Both the position numbers and the translations under genes were made by a program. Positions 12,401 to 34,809 of a DNA stretch of 64,000 bases are shown here, piece after piece. Positions within the stretch are counted from its first letter, which is position 1; every line of letters begins with the position of its first letter. The notes beneath the pieces are model-generated. The model made no database searches. It was given only the letters and a program-made list of their open reading frames with translations, and was not told the DNA's origin. This DNA comes from Branchiostoma floridae (taxonomy: Eukaryota; Chordata; Leptocardii; Amphioxiformes; Branchiostomatidae): contig NC_049979.1 in the NCBI RefSeq assembly GCF_000003815.2, positions 27,340,782-27,404,781 on the forward strand. The letters run 5' to 3'.

Positions 12401-15400
12401 TGGCCAGTGCCTGTGTAACCTCTGACCTGGCCTGTGTGTTTCTCTGCCTCTCCCTGTCCAGCTGAGCCCTGATCTTGTTACACTCCTGCAGAGCCAGCTC
12501 GTACTGCAGCCGCGTCTGCGCCGCTTCCAACTCCACCTTCCGCCTCAGCTGCTTCTCCCTCTCCAGCTCCCGAACCGCGCGGTCGCGCTCCGTCGTGTCC
12601 ACCATCTTCACCGTCTTGGCGTAGATGACTCGGATATCCCCCTTCTTGGCCTTGGCATTGCACTGAGGACACTTCCCTCCCTGTCCTTTCAGCCACTTCT
12701 CTATACAACTGAGGAAAGTGTGCCAACAGTCAACATTTTAGCCCTTAGCGTCGACGACAGATTTTCCCTCCATACAGTAATAGTAATCTTTCCATGGTCA
12801 GCAAGCAAAAAGATTGAGTCAGGGCAGGGCTCTAGCCAGCTCGAAATTTTCTTCCGTCAGCCGATTCCCATTGTCGCAAAAACTGCGAAAATAAAGTTAG
12901 AAAGACGGAACTGAGACCTTGAAAAACGGGTTTTTAATGAGATAATCGTATGCAAAAGGGCGCCAACACACTAAGTCAACAATCAAAACAATAGCAAGAC
13001 AAACAGTGTGTGGCTTTCCGACCGTGGACAGCGTCCCCAAGCCGCCTGTAGCTTCCACCAAGAATTTTTGTCCGTCAAGGTTGACGGATTGGTTTTAAAA
13101 AATTTCTGTCACATACACACGGAAAAACGGACGCTGGCTAGAGCCCTGAGTCAGGGGCTACTAGAGAGGATGGCATCAAGGCTACAACAGATTCATTTAT
13201 CTAAACTTTGGAACACGTAGGAAAAAACAGGCACATCTAAAATACTAACTCAAACATGTTATTTCGTTACAAGAAAATCAAGAGATGAATGATGCTTACT
13301 GGTCCTGATGCTGCCCAAAGGACTGATTTTCAACGTTGCTGTTCACTTCATTTAAGAATTAGAGTGGATGCACTACATTTTTACATTTCTTCATCATGTT
13401 TGTACAATTCAAGTAATACTTGTAACAAAAAAGAGAGAATGTTGTTGGTCTATAAATACAATGACCTCTCAAGGGACTGAAAGAAAATAAAAATTTTACA
13501 TTCAATCTTATGGTCATTTTCCATTCTACAGTATTCTTAATGCTTCAGTTGATTGGGTAAACAATGTTTGGGACACCAAAATGTGGTCACAGTGTTCAGG
13601 GGCCCACATGCAGAGCTGGAGTGGTTTACTGTTACAATGTACTTATTGCGAAATGGTAGTGAAACCCTGTGTAAACTGTGACGAGACATCTGACCACAGT
13701 GTAAACTGTGATTCCAGATTTAGACATCTGACCACAGTGTGAACAGTTATTACTGACCTCTGTCCAAACAGATGACCACACTTGAGAGAGGCCAGGCGAT
13801 GGTTCCCCGAGTTGGTCCAGGACTCGAAGCAAATAGAGCAGCACTGAAGGAAACAACATGAAGTACAAAATTTAACATCATAACACATTTACATGTCATT
13901 CATATACTACAGGCTTGAGTTTAACAAAAAATGAAAAATGTACCCATTCTTTCCCATCTCATTCCATAATTGACAAATAAAAAAACTGCTACATTGAATA
14001 ATACAACAGATTCCGATGGAATAAAATATGATTGTGAGGGTGTTCATTCAGCATTACAAGGAAACAAAAAAGCCCCTATGCTGATTGAAACACAGCATAT
14101 ACGATATAGGCCAAATCACAGTGTATGGGATACAAGGGCTCAAAATACTATTTTCTCTATACCTGCACTGGTGCAAGTAACATTGAAAATAACCAGCACC
14201 AGACAAATTTTACCTGCACCACTACTAGTATGAATTTAGGAAGTATGGATCATACTGAAATTGTTGAGGAACCATTGCTATTTTTTTTCTTTTATACTTA
14301 ATGGGTGTTAGCAGTCAATGCAGCTAATAACAATCCACATACACCTACATCATAGGACATTTATATATGAAACATAACATTCTACCTAACCATAAAGTTT
14401 GGTGCAGGTAGACACCAGAAATACCTGCACAGCTCCAATTTTACCTGCACTAATCTGCATATGCAGGTGGTACTTCGAGCCTTGGGATACAAATAATATA
14501 CACTCAACTGCACTGACATGAACCCTGATAGTACCACATGGTTTCCATGGACAGTCTTACACACTTACATCTGAGTCTTCATCGCTCTCCACTTTCGCAT
14601 CTGGTCTCCGTGGAGACTTTGTCTTGAACTCCGCAGGAGAATTCCTGACAGGGCTGATGACTCGGACACCTGGCACAGCTGCAGGTGTGGAGGGTGTTGC
14701 TGTAGCTGCACCTGGCATAGTTCCAGGTACAGCTGCTGACGTTGTAGCTATAATTATAAATGCAAGAAGAGGACTCTTAGACTTACAATTATTAACATTA
14801 CTTCATGTATATTTGTGATTGCATGGATTAGCAATTAACCGAAATATTTCAAATTTAAAACAACCTACAAAGAATATTGAGCCAAAACGTGTACAGTTGT
14901 ATTCTCCATGACTTTTTTTGGATTTGAGAAAAAAAATATCAAAGAGAAAATCCGCCCTCCCCACCCCCATCAACTACTTGCATGCTATTGTTAAGTTATA
15001 TGGGTCAACGAACCTTGCCTCCCTGTAACTTGGACCCCTGTAGCAGCGCCAGCTGTAGCTGGGTTGTCTAATTGCTGAAAACAAGATATGATAAATCACA
15101 TTGATGAATAGTTTCAACACTACAAATACATGTACTAGTACACATAAAAACAGATATTATACATGTCTACTACAGAAACATATACCCAAAGTTTAGGCTG
15201 ACTACTGTACTGTGCACTCATGACTCATTGCTGCAGTCATTTCAAGTGTTAATTTGACACTCAAACATAAACTTTAGCCTTCTTTCATAATGTCATTTAC
15301 CAACACAGATGAACTGTTATCTTTTATATATTACCTGTGTGTCCCCTTCTCTTGCGCCAGCATCTGACTCAGCATCTGTATCCTCCTCAACATCAGTCTC

Positions 15401-15679
15401 ATCCTCATCATCCTCATCATGTTCCCCCTCCTCCTCTCCCCCATCTAACTCTATCACATCACTGTCACTGTCTCTCACAAGTTCAATGGACCGTTCACCA
15501 GCACTCCCTCCATCTTCATCATCCTCATCATCATCAGTCTCCTCCACAGAGATGACATCAGGAGGTTCCAGTGCTGACTGTTGGGAGGATGTGGACTGGA
15601 TGACTGTTCTCCTCCTGCTGTGTCCCTGGGGAGACTGTTCATCCACATCCATGGGGGCGTCCTCTACACCTTCTGCCAT
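6477..15679 (-). CDS. RFWD3: RFWD3: RING finger and WD40 repeat E3 ubiquitin-protein ligase
   Basis: Thirteen coding exons in transcript order: 15679-15335, 15074-15014, 14747-14569, 13843-13758, 12708-12427, 11728-11632, 11066-10965, 10399-10239, 9589-9386, 8785-8694, 8041-7950, 7513-7334 and 6626-6477. All phases agree: 2031 bp, 676 residues against 774 in human. Layout: acidic Ser/Asp/Glu-rich N-terminus (start [17 protein letters not shown]); RING near residues 197-240 (C197, C200, C217, H219, C225, C237, C240; Gly222 sits where many RINGs have Cys/His); Arg/Glu-rich coiled coil to about 318; C-terminal WD40 repeats ([93 protein letters not shown]), ending YSWT. In other animals RFWD3 binds RPA and ubiquitinates RPA and RAD51 in DNA repair. 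Two introns carry arrays that copy the splice donor. The 5' UTR is spliced (acceptor after 15707). Confidence 0.95.
6961..7308. mobile_element. PIF/Harbinger-like MITE, copy 1 (diverged)
   Basis: Inverted ends GACCACACCAATTTTATTTG and AATAAATTTGGTGTGGCC, the same as the copies at 26125-26456 and 60388-60756. It lies in an RFWD3 intron and its right end abuts exon 7334-7513 closely. The right flank is TTA; the left flank has drifted. Confidence 0.7.
8070..8340 (-). repeat. Degenerate donor-site minisatellite (outer part of array, RFWD3)
   Basis: Units of roughly 28-33 bp with the core CTTACCTTCCATGGGTGCAG (plus strand), for example near 8224-8280. On the minus strand each unit reads CCATGGAAG followed by GTAAG, a copy of the exon end and donor at 8694. 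It is separated from the better-conserved units at 8622-8727 by about 250 bp of unrelated sequence, probably an insertion. Confidence 0.8.
8622..8727 (-). repeat. 33-bp donor-site minisatellite at exon 8694-8785 (RFWD3)
   Basis: Three consecutive units, with unit boundaries at 8694, 8661 and 8628. Each ends CCCATGGAAG then a donor (GTGAGT, GTGAGT, GTAAGA on the minus strand). The unit is exactly 33 bp and stays open: reading on from the exon gives [11 protein letters not shown] then [11 protein letters not shown]. Use of an outer donor would therefore add 11 or 22 residues without a frameshift, inside the WD40 region. Confidence 0.9.
9182..9310. repeat. Dispersed repeat family A, partial copy
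   Basis: Shares GGTATTCCGTATTAC, CTCTTGCGGGTC, GGGCGATTCGACCC and TTGTATTCTATATGTA with the copies near 5100, 23500 and 62100. RFWD3 intron. Confidence 0.6.
10575..10938. mobile_element. MITE family B, copy 1
   Basis: Ends GTTGTGTTTCCTGTTTCAG and CCCTAGGCC, with internal TTAGGGTCAGTAGGTAGGGA and GGAAGCAGGCTGAATAAAAA. The same sequence occurs in opposite orientation at 58869-59254. It lies in the RFWD3 intron between exons 10239-10399 and 10965-11066. Superfamily not assigned. Confidence 0.7.
11090..11400. repeat. Dispersed repeat family C, copy 1
   Basis: Shares CAATTCAAAAGTCAAAGA, TTTTCATCCGTCTCCAAT and GCTGCTGCAAA with stretches near 38990-39190 and 51240-51440. RFWD3 intron. Family unknown. 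Confidence 0.55.
11930..12440 (-). repeat. Donor-site minisatellite after the RFWD3 coiled-coil exon
   Basis: Some 15 or more imperfect units of about 27-40 bp with the plus-strand core CTCTGACCTGGCCAGTG. The first unit overlaps the 3' end of exon 12427-12708. On the minus strand every unit contains GGCCAG followed by GTCAGAGGT, which is the exon end and its donor. The first extra unit (27 bp) is in frame and open. The array fills most of the intron between 12427 and 11728. Confidence 0.9.
12825..13148. mobile_element. hAT-type MITE, copy 1 with 8-bp target duplication
   Basis: TIRs CAGGGCTCTAGCCAGC and GCTGGCTAGAGCCCTG. It is flanked by the perfect 8-bp repeat AGTCAGGG at 12817-12824 and 13149-13156. 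Subterminal CCGTCAGCC and TTGACGGATTGG blocks are shared with the copies at 25650, 31045 and 62187. RFWD3 intron. No transposase frame. Confidence 0.9.
14135..14483. mobile_element. hAT-like MITE family D, copy 1
   Basis: Inverted ends AGGGCTCAAAA and TTCGAGCCTT, flanked by the perfect 8-bp repeat GGGATACA (14127-14134 and 14484-14491). Internal ACCTGCAC / GTGCAGGT motifs repeat. An inverted copy interrupted by another hAT MITE lies at 25388-26090. Confidence 0.8.
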
Positions 15680-15841
15680 GTTTGGTGTGAACCACGCTAC
15701 TCTAGTACTGCAAAAAAAAGGACATTTGGCCCAGTGTTAGAGGGGTGTTAATCAGCCATATCTATTCATTGGATATTTTTTTTAGATATTTGGTATTGGA
15801 GGTATCAAAAGGTTCGAGATGTCCCTGTGGCTCAAATAGTA

Positions 15842-16019
15842 CAGTCAAACCTGTCTATAGCGGCCACTCAAGGGACCGGACAAATTTGGCCACTATAGAC
15901 AGGTGGCCTCTGTATAGAGGTGGCAACTTGTAGATAAAATACCCAAGGGACCGACAAAAAGTGGCCACTATGGACAGGTGGCCCCTCTGTAGAGGTGGCC
16001 CCTAATACAGGCTTGACTG
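15842..16019. mobile_element. Small TA-flanked MITE with CAGTCAAACCTG ends
   Basis: Ends CAGTCAAACCTGTCTAT and CAGGCTTGACTG, flanked by TA (15840-15841 and 16020-16021). The interior holds two tandem copies of a block with GGGACCGACAAA and CACTATRGACAGGTGGCC. It lies in the first (5' UTR) intron of RFWD3. The TA flanks suggest a Tc1/mariner-type origin. Confidence 0.75.
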
Positions 16020-16839
16020 TAGTTGAGTTCTCATAGTTGAGTTCTCATATTCATAGTTGAGCTTCAGGTTCCAAATAGTTTTATTAGTCTAATTTGTAAC
16101 AGTGGGATTCAACTGGTCTGGACCTTTTGGGCTAGCAAATTATGATGGCATTGGGTTAAGCAATGAGTTTTTAAAAAGATCTTTTTAAAAGCTCTTTGGG
16201 TTAAATTATAAAGTAGGCTGGTAGGCCCAGCTTTGAACCCAAGAGACTGTTTCTACTCGCCTCTCTTGAGTTTCAGTTGGCTGCACTGTCTTTCAGAACA
16301 AAAAATGGGGGTGCCTTGTTTATGGAGGTGCAAGATAACGGCTTGCAACACGTGACTGTCATCTACTCCACAGCCGAAACAGGAAGCAAGCTAATGCGCA
16401 AGGAAACTTGTAGACCAAATTTATCATAATTTTTTGCAACGGTCTAAGAAAGTTTGTGAAACTTGCTTCAGAACAACTTCTCTTCTTCTTTCTTACAAGC
16501 GGTTATAAAGACACAACATTACAATCCAAAGGTGGAACCAAAAATGTGTCACCATTTCGTTTGTTAGCAAATTATGTGTTGATATCGATGATCATGTTAC
16601 CAAGGATGATGTTACACAACAAATTTTCGGCGTCGGTTCAGAAAATACCCCCCTCCCACAGACCGTTGCACAGGTAGAATCAATGCTTCTAAAGGAACCT
16701 GCGATTCTTATGCAAAGGAAAAACTTTTCAAAACTATTAACCTGTATCTCTCTCTCCGTCCAAGCTCATAGCATCGTCCCTCTTGCTCTGACGATCGACA
16801 CAGTAAAATCTTTCGCTCGAGGAAATTTCAATTTCTTGG

Positions 16840-16937
16840 GAAAAGCCGCCATTTTCCAGGGTCATCAGAGAAGTGCATGGTGGGAGTTGACCCGGAAGTG
16901 ATCCCTGCCAAAATATCCGGTGGGATTCCGGTTCAAG
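16840..16937. promoter_or_regulatory. Probable bidirectional promoter RFWD3 / YIPF3
   Basis: Head-to-head genes. AAGATGGCGGC overlaps the YIPF3 start (16935-16945), and the reverse motif GCCGCCATTTT (16845-16855) faces the other way; both fit YY1 sites, which often mark TATA-less starts. CCGGAAGTG near 16895 fits an ETS site. No TATA box was seen. The 5' UTR exon of RFWD3 was not located, so the shared start is an inference. Confidence 0.55.
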
Positions 16938-29167
<12,230 letters not shown>

Positions 29168-29895
29168 GAAGTAATGAGTGAGCGATATCATCAAAACTAT
29201 GAAGACTATGTACACCAGTCTCAAGCACAAGATACCGGACATTCAGGACACAGAACAAAAGTCTGCCCGTGTGGCATGACGTCATTGTAAAGGCTATGCA
29301 TAGCTGGATGTAGATATTTCTCTTGTTCGACATGGCAGTGGGCTTGTGGTGTCCAAACTCTTCTCCCAATCCTGCGACTAGCTTTATACTGTCAGTAGCA
29401 AGTATGACGACACTCAAGCTACACAAAGTCAGATGTCTATGGTTGGCTAAAATTTCTACAAAATGTAAGGTGATTGGCCAAGGCCTGTTTGTATGAATGT
29501 ACATGTCCAAAGATGGTGTTAAGGGATCGGGCACACCACATAGTGAGAGGCAATAGGAAAAAAAGTGATTTATGGATATGACACTCTTTAGTACAAAGCA
29601 ATCTTTATATTTGTATATATGTACAATATCAATTGTAAGAGGTTGAAGAGGGGCTAAAATAAAGCTTAGGCAAGATGACAGAATGTATAATTTCCTGTTA
29701 CTTTAGCTTTTACAAGTAACATTCAAAATGTTCAGAGTCTGGTCTTCACCCAGGAACAAAGGTTACAACTTAGATTTTTTGGCATTATCGTAAATTACAA
29801 AGCCTTATACATTTTGTATAAATATATATGAAAGTCAAATCATTGTTGTCACTACTTTGCTAGCTATGTTTTTTTTTAAATCAGTAGGTACTGAG

Positions 29896-30012
29896 TAGCC
29901 TGGGCACCATCTGATTTCTACCGGGGATCCTTACACTTGCTACCCTAAAAGAATTGTATTTAGGGTAGCGAGTGTAAGGAGCCCTGGTAGAAATCAGATG
30001 GTGCCCAGGCTA
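29896..30012. mobile_element. Short fold-back element (TAGCCTGG ends)
   Basis: Nearly a complete hairpin: left arm TAGCCTGGGCACCATCTGAT, right arm ATCAGATGGTGCCCAGGCTA, and a second pair of arms (CACTYGCTACCCTAAA type) inside. The 9-bp flanks GGTACTGAG and GGTAAGGAG match at 7 of 9. Confidence 0.8.
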
Positions 30013-30588
30013 GGTAAGGAGTGAGAAAAACCATGAGTAAGTATGGAGCTTGAACTGTGATAGGAACTCTGGGTCGTTTCTCAAGCTCTCTGTGCCATGT
30101 CATCAAGGAGGCAATGGAAGCCTGTGTGATACACCTGAGAAGCCTGTGTGATGCGAAAAGTGATCACCTGGTCCGGAACACCTGTATCAAACATTATCAC
30201 GGCCCAGGTAGGACATGAATAGGACGTACACAAACCCATCTTTGGTTGTACTCAGAATTGTACATATTCATATAATGGAGTAAATTCATGGGGAAACCAG
30301 TGTAATATAGTAGTCAAAGCCTTTGAGTCCAGCAGAATTTGCTCACGTGAAAGGGAGGTATTTGAGACTCCAGTTGCCATCTCAGCTTGACGTCATACAC
30401 ACTCGAGGAAGAGGCGGTCATCCATTGTGAATAATGGGAGAACCAAGAGATGCGTAATGCACAAAACACAAGTATACTTGTCATAAAGGTGTACAAACTG
30501 CTTTTGCTATTTATATGCAATGAATAAACAGACTGATGAACTAAGAGCTCTAAAACACTTGACCTAGTTCTTCATGATAATGTCAAAC

Positions 30589-30790
30589 AGCCTTGTGGCA
30601 CGTTGATACACCGGATCCCCTCAACCTAGGAAGTTAAGCAACGTGCAGTCCAGTCATTACTTGGATGGGAGACCACCAAGGAAGACTGGATGCTGTAGCC
30701 TGACCAATAATTCACGAATTTGTCTTTCGTAAGGGACGTAAAATGGGGGTCCTGCGTTCGAGGAGGTACCTCTAGCATACTAGTATATCA
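30589..30790 (+). mobile_element. 5S rRNA-derived SINE, copy 1
   Basis: The head is clearly 5S-like: AGGAAGTTAAGCAACG (A-box region), ACTTGGATGGGAGACC (intermediate element and C box) and GATGCTGTAGCCTG. It is too diverged to be a working 5S gene. It is followed by GTAAGGGACGTAAAATGGGG and CGAGGAGGTACCTC, which also follow the 5S-like head on the minus strand at 60890-61098. Confidence 0.8.
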
Positions 30791-31044
30791 GCCTCATTAC
30801 TACAAAAAAAATTGGGTACCTACTGGCTGCAAGTAATACACCAGATTTATTTTTAATACACCCAGTATCATTCCTACTTTTCTTGTTTGCTACCACTCCT
30901 GTATGATTCTGCTATCCTGGCCACTTTCAATATAAAGGTTGCCGATTCACAAACCTCAACTTGAATAAAGGTCATTGTTGTATGCATGTGTACAATACCA
31001 TAGCTGCATTGGGCACAAAATGGGTACCTGACTTCGGTTGGGGT

Positions 31045-31380
31045 CGACATTTTTTTCCGTCAGCCAATTCCCATTGTCGCGAAAACACTATTCCAGGAGA
31101 TAGAGAGACTGAACTGAGACCTTGAAAAACGGGTTTTAATGAGATTATCGTATGCAAAAGGGCACCGACACACATTGTCAACAATCATAACAATAGCAAA
31201 ATAAACAGTGTGTGGCTTTTACGGCCGTGGACGGCGTCCCCAAGCCGCCTGTAGCTTCCACCAAGGAGCTTTTATCAGATTTTTGTCCGTCAAAGTTGAC
31301 GGATTGGTTTTAAAATTTTTCCGTCACACGCAGCAAATTTCCGTCAATTGACGGAAAAACGGATGTTGGCAAGAGCCCTG
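31045..31380. mobile_element. hAT-type MITE, copy 3, left end truncated
   Basis: Interior and right end match the other three copies (CCGTCAGCCAATTCCCATTG, TTGACGGAAAAACGGA, GAGCCCTG). About 19 bases of the left TIR are missing, yet a perfect 8-bp flank GTTGGGGT is present at 31037-31044 and 31381-31388. Confidence 0.85.
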
Positions 31381-31570
31381 GTTGGGGTAAAAGGTAAAAA
31401 GGTGGTGGAAGGAGAGGGTTGGGCTCCACCTCCCAATACTGTGTCCTAGACACAGTAGATAACAACCCACTGCTCCTACAGCCTCAAAAGACTTTAGACC
31501 ACCTTCACGTACAGTTACCTCTTTTATCGTGTACAACTATGACTAATAGAATGTGACTGGTACCTTCATG

Positions 31571-32482
31571 ATGATGATGATGATGATGACTGGTTTATTC
31601 AAACACATATAATATACATGACCCAGATAGCAGCCCTAAGGCTGAATTGATAGGCACATTTACATTTACAATTGCAATAAAATACATATTGTCATCATTA
31701 AAACAGGCATTCTACCGACTAACACCATTAAGCTAACATCTAAAAACTATTCACACAGAGTCATCGTTTAGCAGGGAAACCATATAGTTAATCGGGCTTC
31801 TCTTGAAACGAGTAGTGTTCGCTTTCAGAGTCTGGAGCCTGTTACTAGACCGAGTCTCTCTACCTGAGATCTCCCCACGGCATGGTGGGAGCCAGTTTCT
31901 GTAGATCGGGGATCTCCAGATGGAACTAGCATACGTTCTGCACAGTTCCTCTCGTCTCTGAGACAGTGGTGTGAGAGAGAGTTCAGTGAGTGCAGAGCTG
32001 TAGCAGGTGTAGTTCTGTCCAAGGATTATCTTACATGCTCTCTTCTGTACTCTCTCTATTGACCTAGATTCAGCAACGGTCAAACCTGGATGCCATACTT
32101 GGCATACGTATTCTAAAACCGGGCGAACAAAACCAATGTAGATAAGAACAAGGTCACAGGTAGTCAGGCAATACTTGGACAGTGTTCTTAACATGTACAG
32201 TCTTCTGCTTCCCTTCCCTACAATCCCTTCAACATGTTTCGTCCACCTGAGGTTGCTTTGCAATGTAAGACCTAAAATACGTGCAAACTCGACGACCTCC
32301 AGCTGTGTAGGACCAACTGTGATCACAGGTGGGGGTGGGGGGTGCTTCATGAAACAGAACACGAGGACTTTACATTTCGGCGGATTTAATGTCATGTGGT
32401 TGTCATACCATAGAACATACTGCAGATGAGGTTTGGGACATCTATGACCTATATCATCATATAGCCGGGCGCCTTGGACCAA
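31571..32482 (-). mobile_element. 5'-truncated LINE, 3' end of reverse transcriptase ORF
   Basis: The minus-strand frame 32482-31751 holds the C-terminal part of a reverse transcriptase (LNPPKCKVLVF, GLTLQSNLRWTKHV, YIGFVRPVLEYVCQVWHPGL, SIERVQKRACKIILG). The catalytic YADD region is missing, so it is a dead copy. Beyond the stop, the 3' end reads GAATAAACCAGTCATCATC followed by an (ATC)n tail (31570-31590). It differs from the LINE in YIPF3 intron 1. Confidence 0.88.
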
Positions 32483-33007
32483 TCAGAAGGCCCCGTTCCA
32501 TGTTGGTTATGACGCCGTAACACATAAATCCTGGCCAGAGTGTATTGCTCCTTCTGAATCGTCTGTTTCATTCGGTGGTTATAGCAAAGGACCAGGCGTT
32601 ATCACACCGTATACACCTCGGGGCGGGTACCCTGAATCAATGGGTTGATACATTAACTCATGGAACAATCACATTGTCATTCTGTAATGCATTTGATCTC
32701 AAAAATTTTCCTCCTAGACAACATATGAAAATCATTTGTTTTGATTATCCTAAGACACACATTAATATGAATTCTGTATGTCTTTGTGCAGTTCTTTTAT
32801 CAATGGAATAATATTGAGATTTAGTTCCTAAGTTTGAGGTTGAAATAGGTACTGCTAAGGATACTCCAGGATCTGTAATATTAGTATTGAAATATTGTGT
32901 GTAATATTAGTATTGAAGTGTCTGATGTCAGTTTTCTCCCTCTTATTCAGCACTGGAAGGCATCTGAAAAGGACATGATGCAGCAGACATGATGTTAGAA
33001 GTCAACT

Positions 33008-34264
33008 CACTGTCACCACATGTACCACTGCTGTAACCAACATGTACCGCCACATGTACCACTGCTGTAACCAACATTTACCACTGCTGTAACCAACATG
33101 TACCACCACATGTACCACTGCTGTAACCAACATGTACCACCACATGTACCACTGCTGTAACCAACATGTACCACCACATGTACCACAGCTGTAACCAACA
33201 TGTACCACCACATGTACCACTGCTGTAACCAACATGTACCACCACATGTACCACTGCTGTAACCAACATGTACCACCACATGTACCACTGCTGTAACCAA
33301 CATGTACCACCACATGTACCACTGCTGTAACCTAGATGTACCATCACCATATGTACCACTGCTGTAACCTAGATGTACCATCACCATATGTACCACTGCT
33401 GTAACCAACATGTACATGGTGTACCACCACATGTACCACTGCTGTAACCAACATGTACCACCACATGTACAACTGCTGTAACCAACATGTACCACCACAT
33501 GTACAACTGCTGTAACCTAGATGTACCATCACCACATGTACCACTGCTGTAACCAACATGTACCACCACATGTACCACTGCTGTAACCAACATGTATCAC
33601 CACATGTACCACTGCTGTAACCAACATGTACCACCACATGTACCACTGCTCTAACCAACATGTACCACCACATGTACCACTGCTGTAACCAACATGTACC
33701 ACCATATGTACCACTGCTGTAACCAACATGTACCACCACATGTACCACTGCTGTAACCAACATGTACCACCACATGTACCACTGCTGTAACCAACATGTA
33801 CCACCACATGTACCACTGCTGTAACCTACATGTACCACCACCACATGTACCACTGCTGTAGCCAACATGTACCACCACATATACCACTGCTGTAACCAAC
33901 ATGTACCACCACATGTACCACTGCTGTAACCAACATGTACCACCACATGTACCACTGCTGTAACCAACATGTACCACCACATGTACCACTGCTGTAATCT
34001 AGATGTACTGTCACCACATGTACCGCTGCTGTAACCTCGTCACCACATATACCAATGTTGTAACCTAGCCGTACCATTGTCACGTGTACCACTGCTGTAA
34101 CTTGGCATCAACACATGTTGCAAAGTCACCACATGCTGTAACCTAGATGTACTGTTACATGTACCACTGCTGTATTCTATATGTACCATCACAACATGTA
34201 CCACTGCTGTAATCTATATCTACCATCGCAACATGTACTGTTGTAACCTAGATGCACCGTCACC
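33008..34264. repeat. 34-bp minisatellite, about 35 units
   Basis: Consensus unit on the plus strand: ACCACTGCTGTAACCAACATGTACCACCACATGT, written here in pieces as ACCACTGCTGTAACC, AACATGTACC and ACCACATGT. Example spacing: CTGTAACCAA at 33121 and 33155. Units are well conserved from about 33010 to 33990 and more varied to 34264. The minus strand is free of stops in all three frames for long stretches, which follows from the unit composition and is not evidence of a gene. Confidence 0.95.
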
Positions 34265-34273
34265 ACATGTACC

Positions 34274-34472
34274 TAGTCTCTACCGGACTCCGGATCGCTG
34301 GAAAATCGTAGAAATGGAACAAATAGAGAGGAATATAACCGGCCAGGGAACAGCTCGCGATCCGCGGTCGCGTTACTGTTGCCTAGCGGGCTATATTCCT
34401 CTGGCCGGCATACTCCTCTATTTGTACCATTTCTACGATTTTTTCCAACAACTCGGAGTCTGGTAGAGACTA
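34274..34472. mobile_element. Fold-back element inside the 34-bp minisatellite
   Basis: Inverted ends TAGTCTCTACCGGACTCCG and CGGAGTCTGGTAGAGACTA, with longer arms inside (CGTAGAAATGGAACAAATAG and its inverse). Both flanks read ACATGTACC, but that 9-mer is itself part of the minisatellite unit, so the duplication is suggestive only. Confidence 0.8.
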
Positions 34473-34800
34473 ACATGTACCACTGCTGTAACCTTGCCAT
34501 ACTATTGTCACTGTGATGTACCTGTGACTGCTATATCCTACATGTACCATCTGATCACCACATGTACCACTGCTGACCTAGATGTACCACAATCCACCAG
34601 GAATGTGCATTAGATTGATGCTGGAAGTCACCTAATGTATTTACATGTACCACTGCTGTAACCTAGATGTGCTGTCACAAAGAGTACCACTGCTATACAC
34701 TAGACATGCTGTTACCACTACCAATGCTGTGTTAAACTTTTCGCTGTCACAATGAACCACTGCTGTCACCACATGTACATGTGCCTGGACTGCTGTAAAA
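34473..34800. repeat. Degenerate tail of the 34-bp minisatellite
   Basis: Irregularly spaced ACATGTACCACTGCTGTAACC-type motifs with many changes, right of the fold-back element. Confidence 0.7.
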
Positions 34801-34809
34801 AGACTACAT

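Noticed and set aside
12243-12611. Reading the RFWD3 coiled-coil frame on through the repeat as extra coding sequence
   Set aside because: The donor after 12427 gives a phase match with the next exon (AG + C), and the homologous part of human RFWD3 continues there.
15309-15740. Plus-strand Ser-rich open frame (143 residues)
   Set aside because: It is the antisense of the acidic first coding exon of RFWD3.
30620-30705. Functional 5S rRNA gene
   Set aside because: Too diverged from 5S and followed by a body shared with another 5S-headed copy, so a SINE.
33002-34092. Several long overlapping minus-strand frames over the minisatellite
   Set aside because: All are translations of the 34-bp repeat in different frames; no start context, no domain.
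33008-34264. CRISPR-like appearance of regularly spaced repeats
   Set aside because: Units are directly adjacent with no unique spacers, and the setting is an animal genome.
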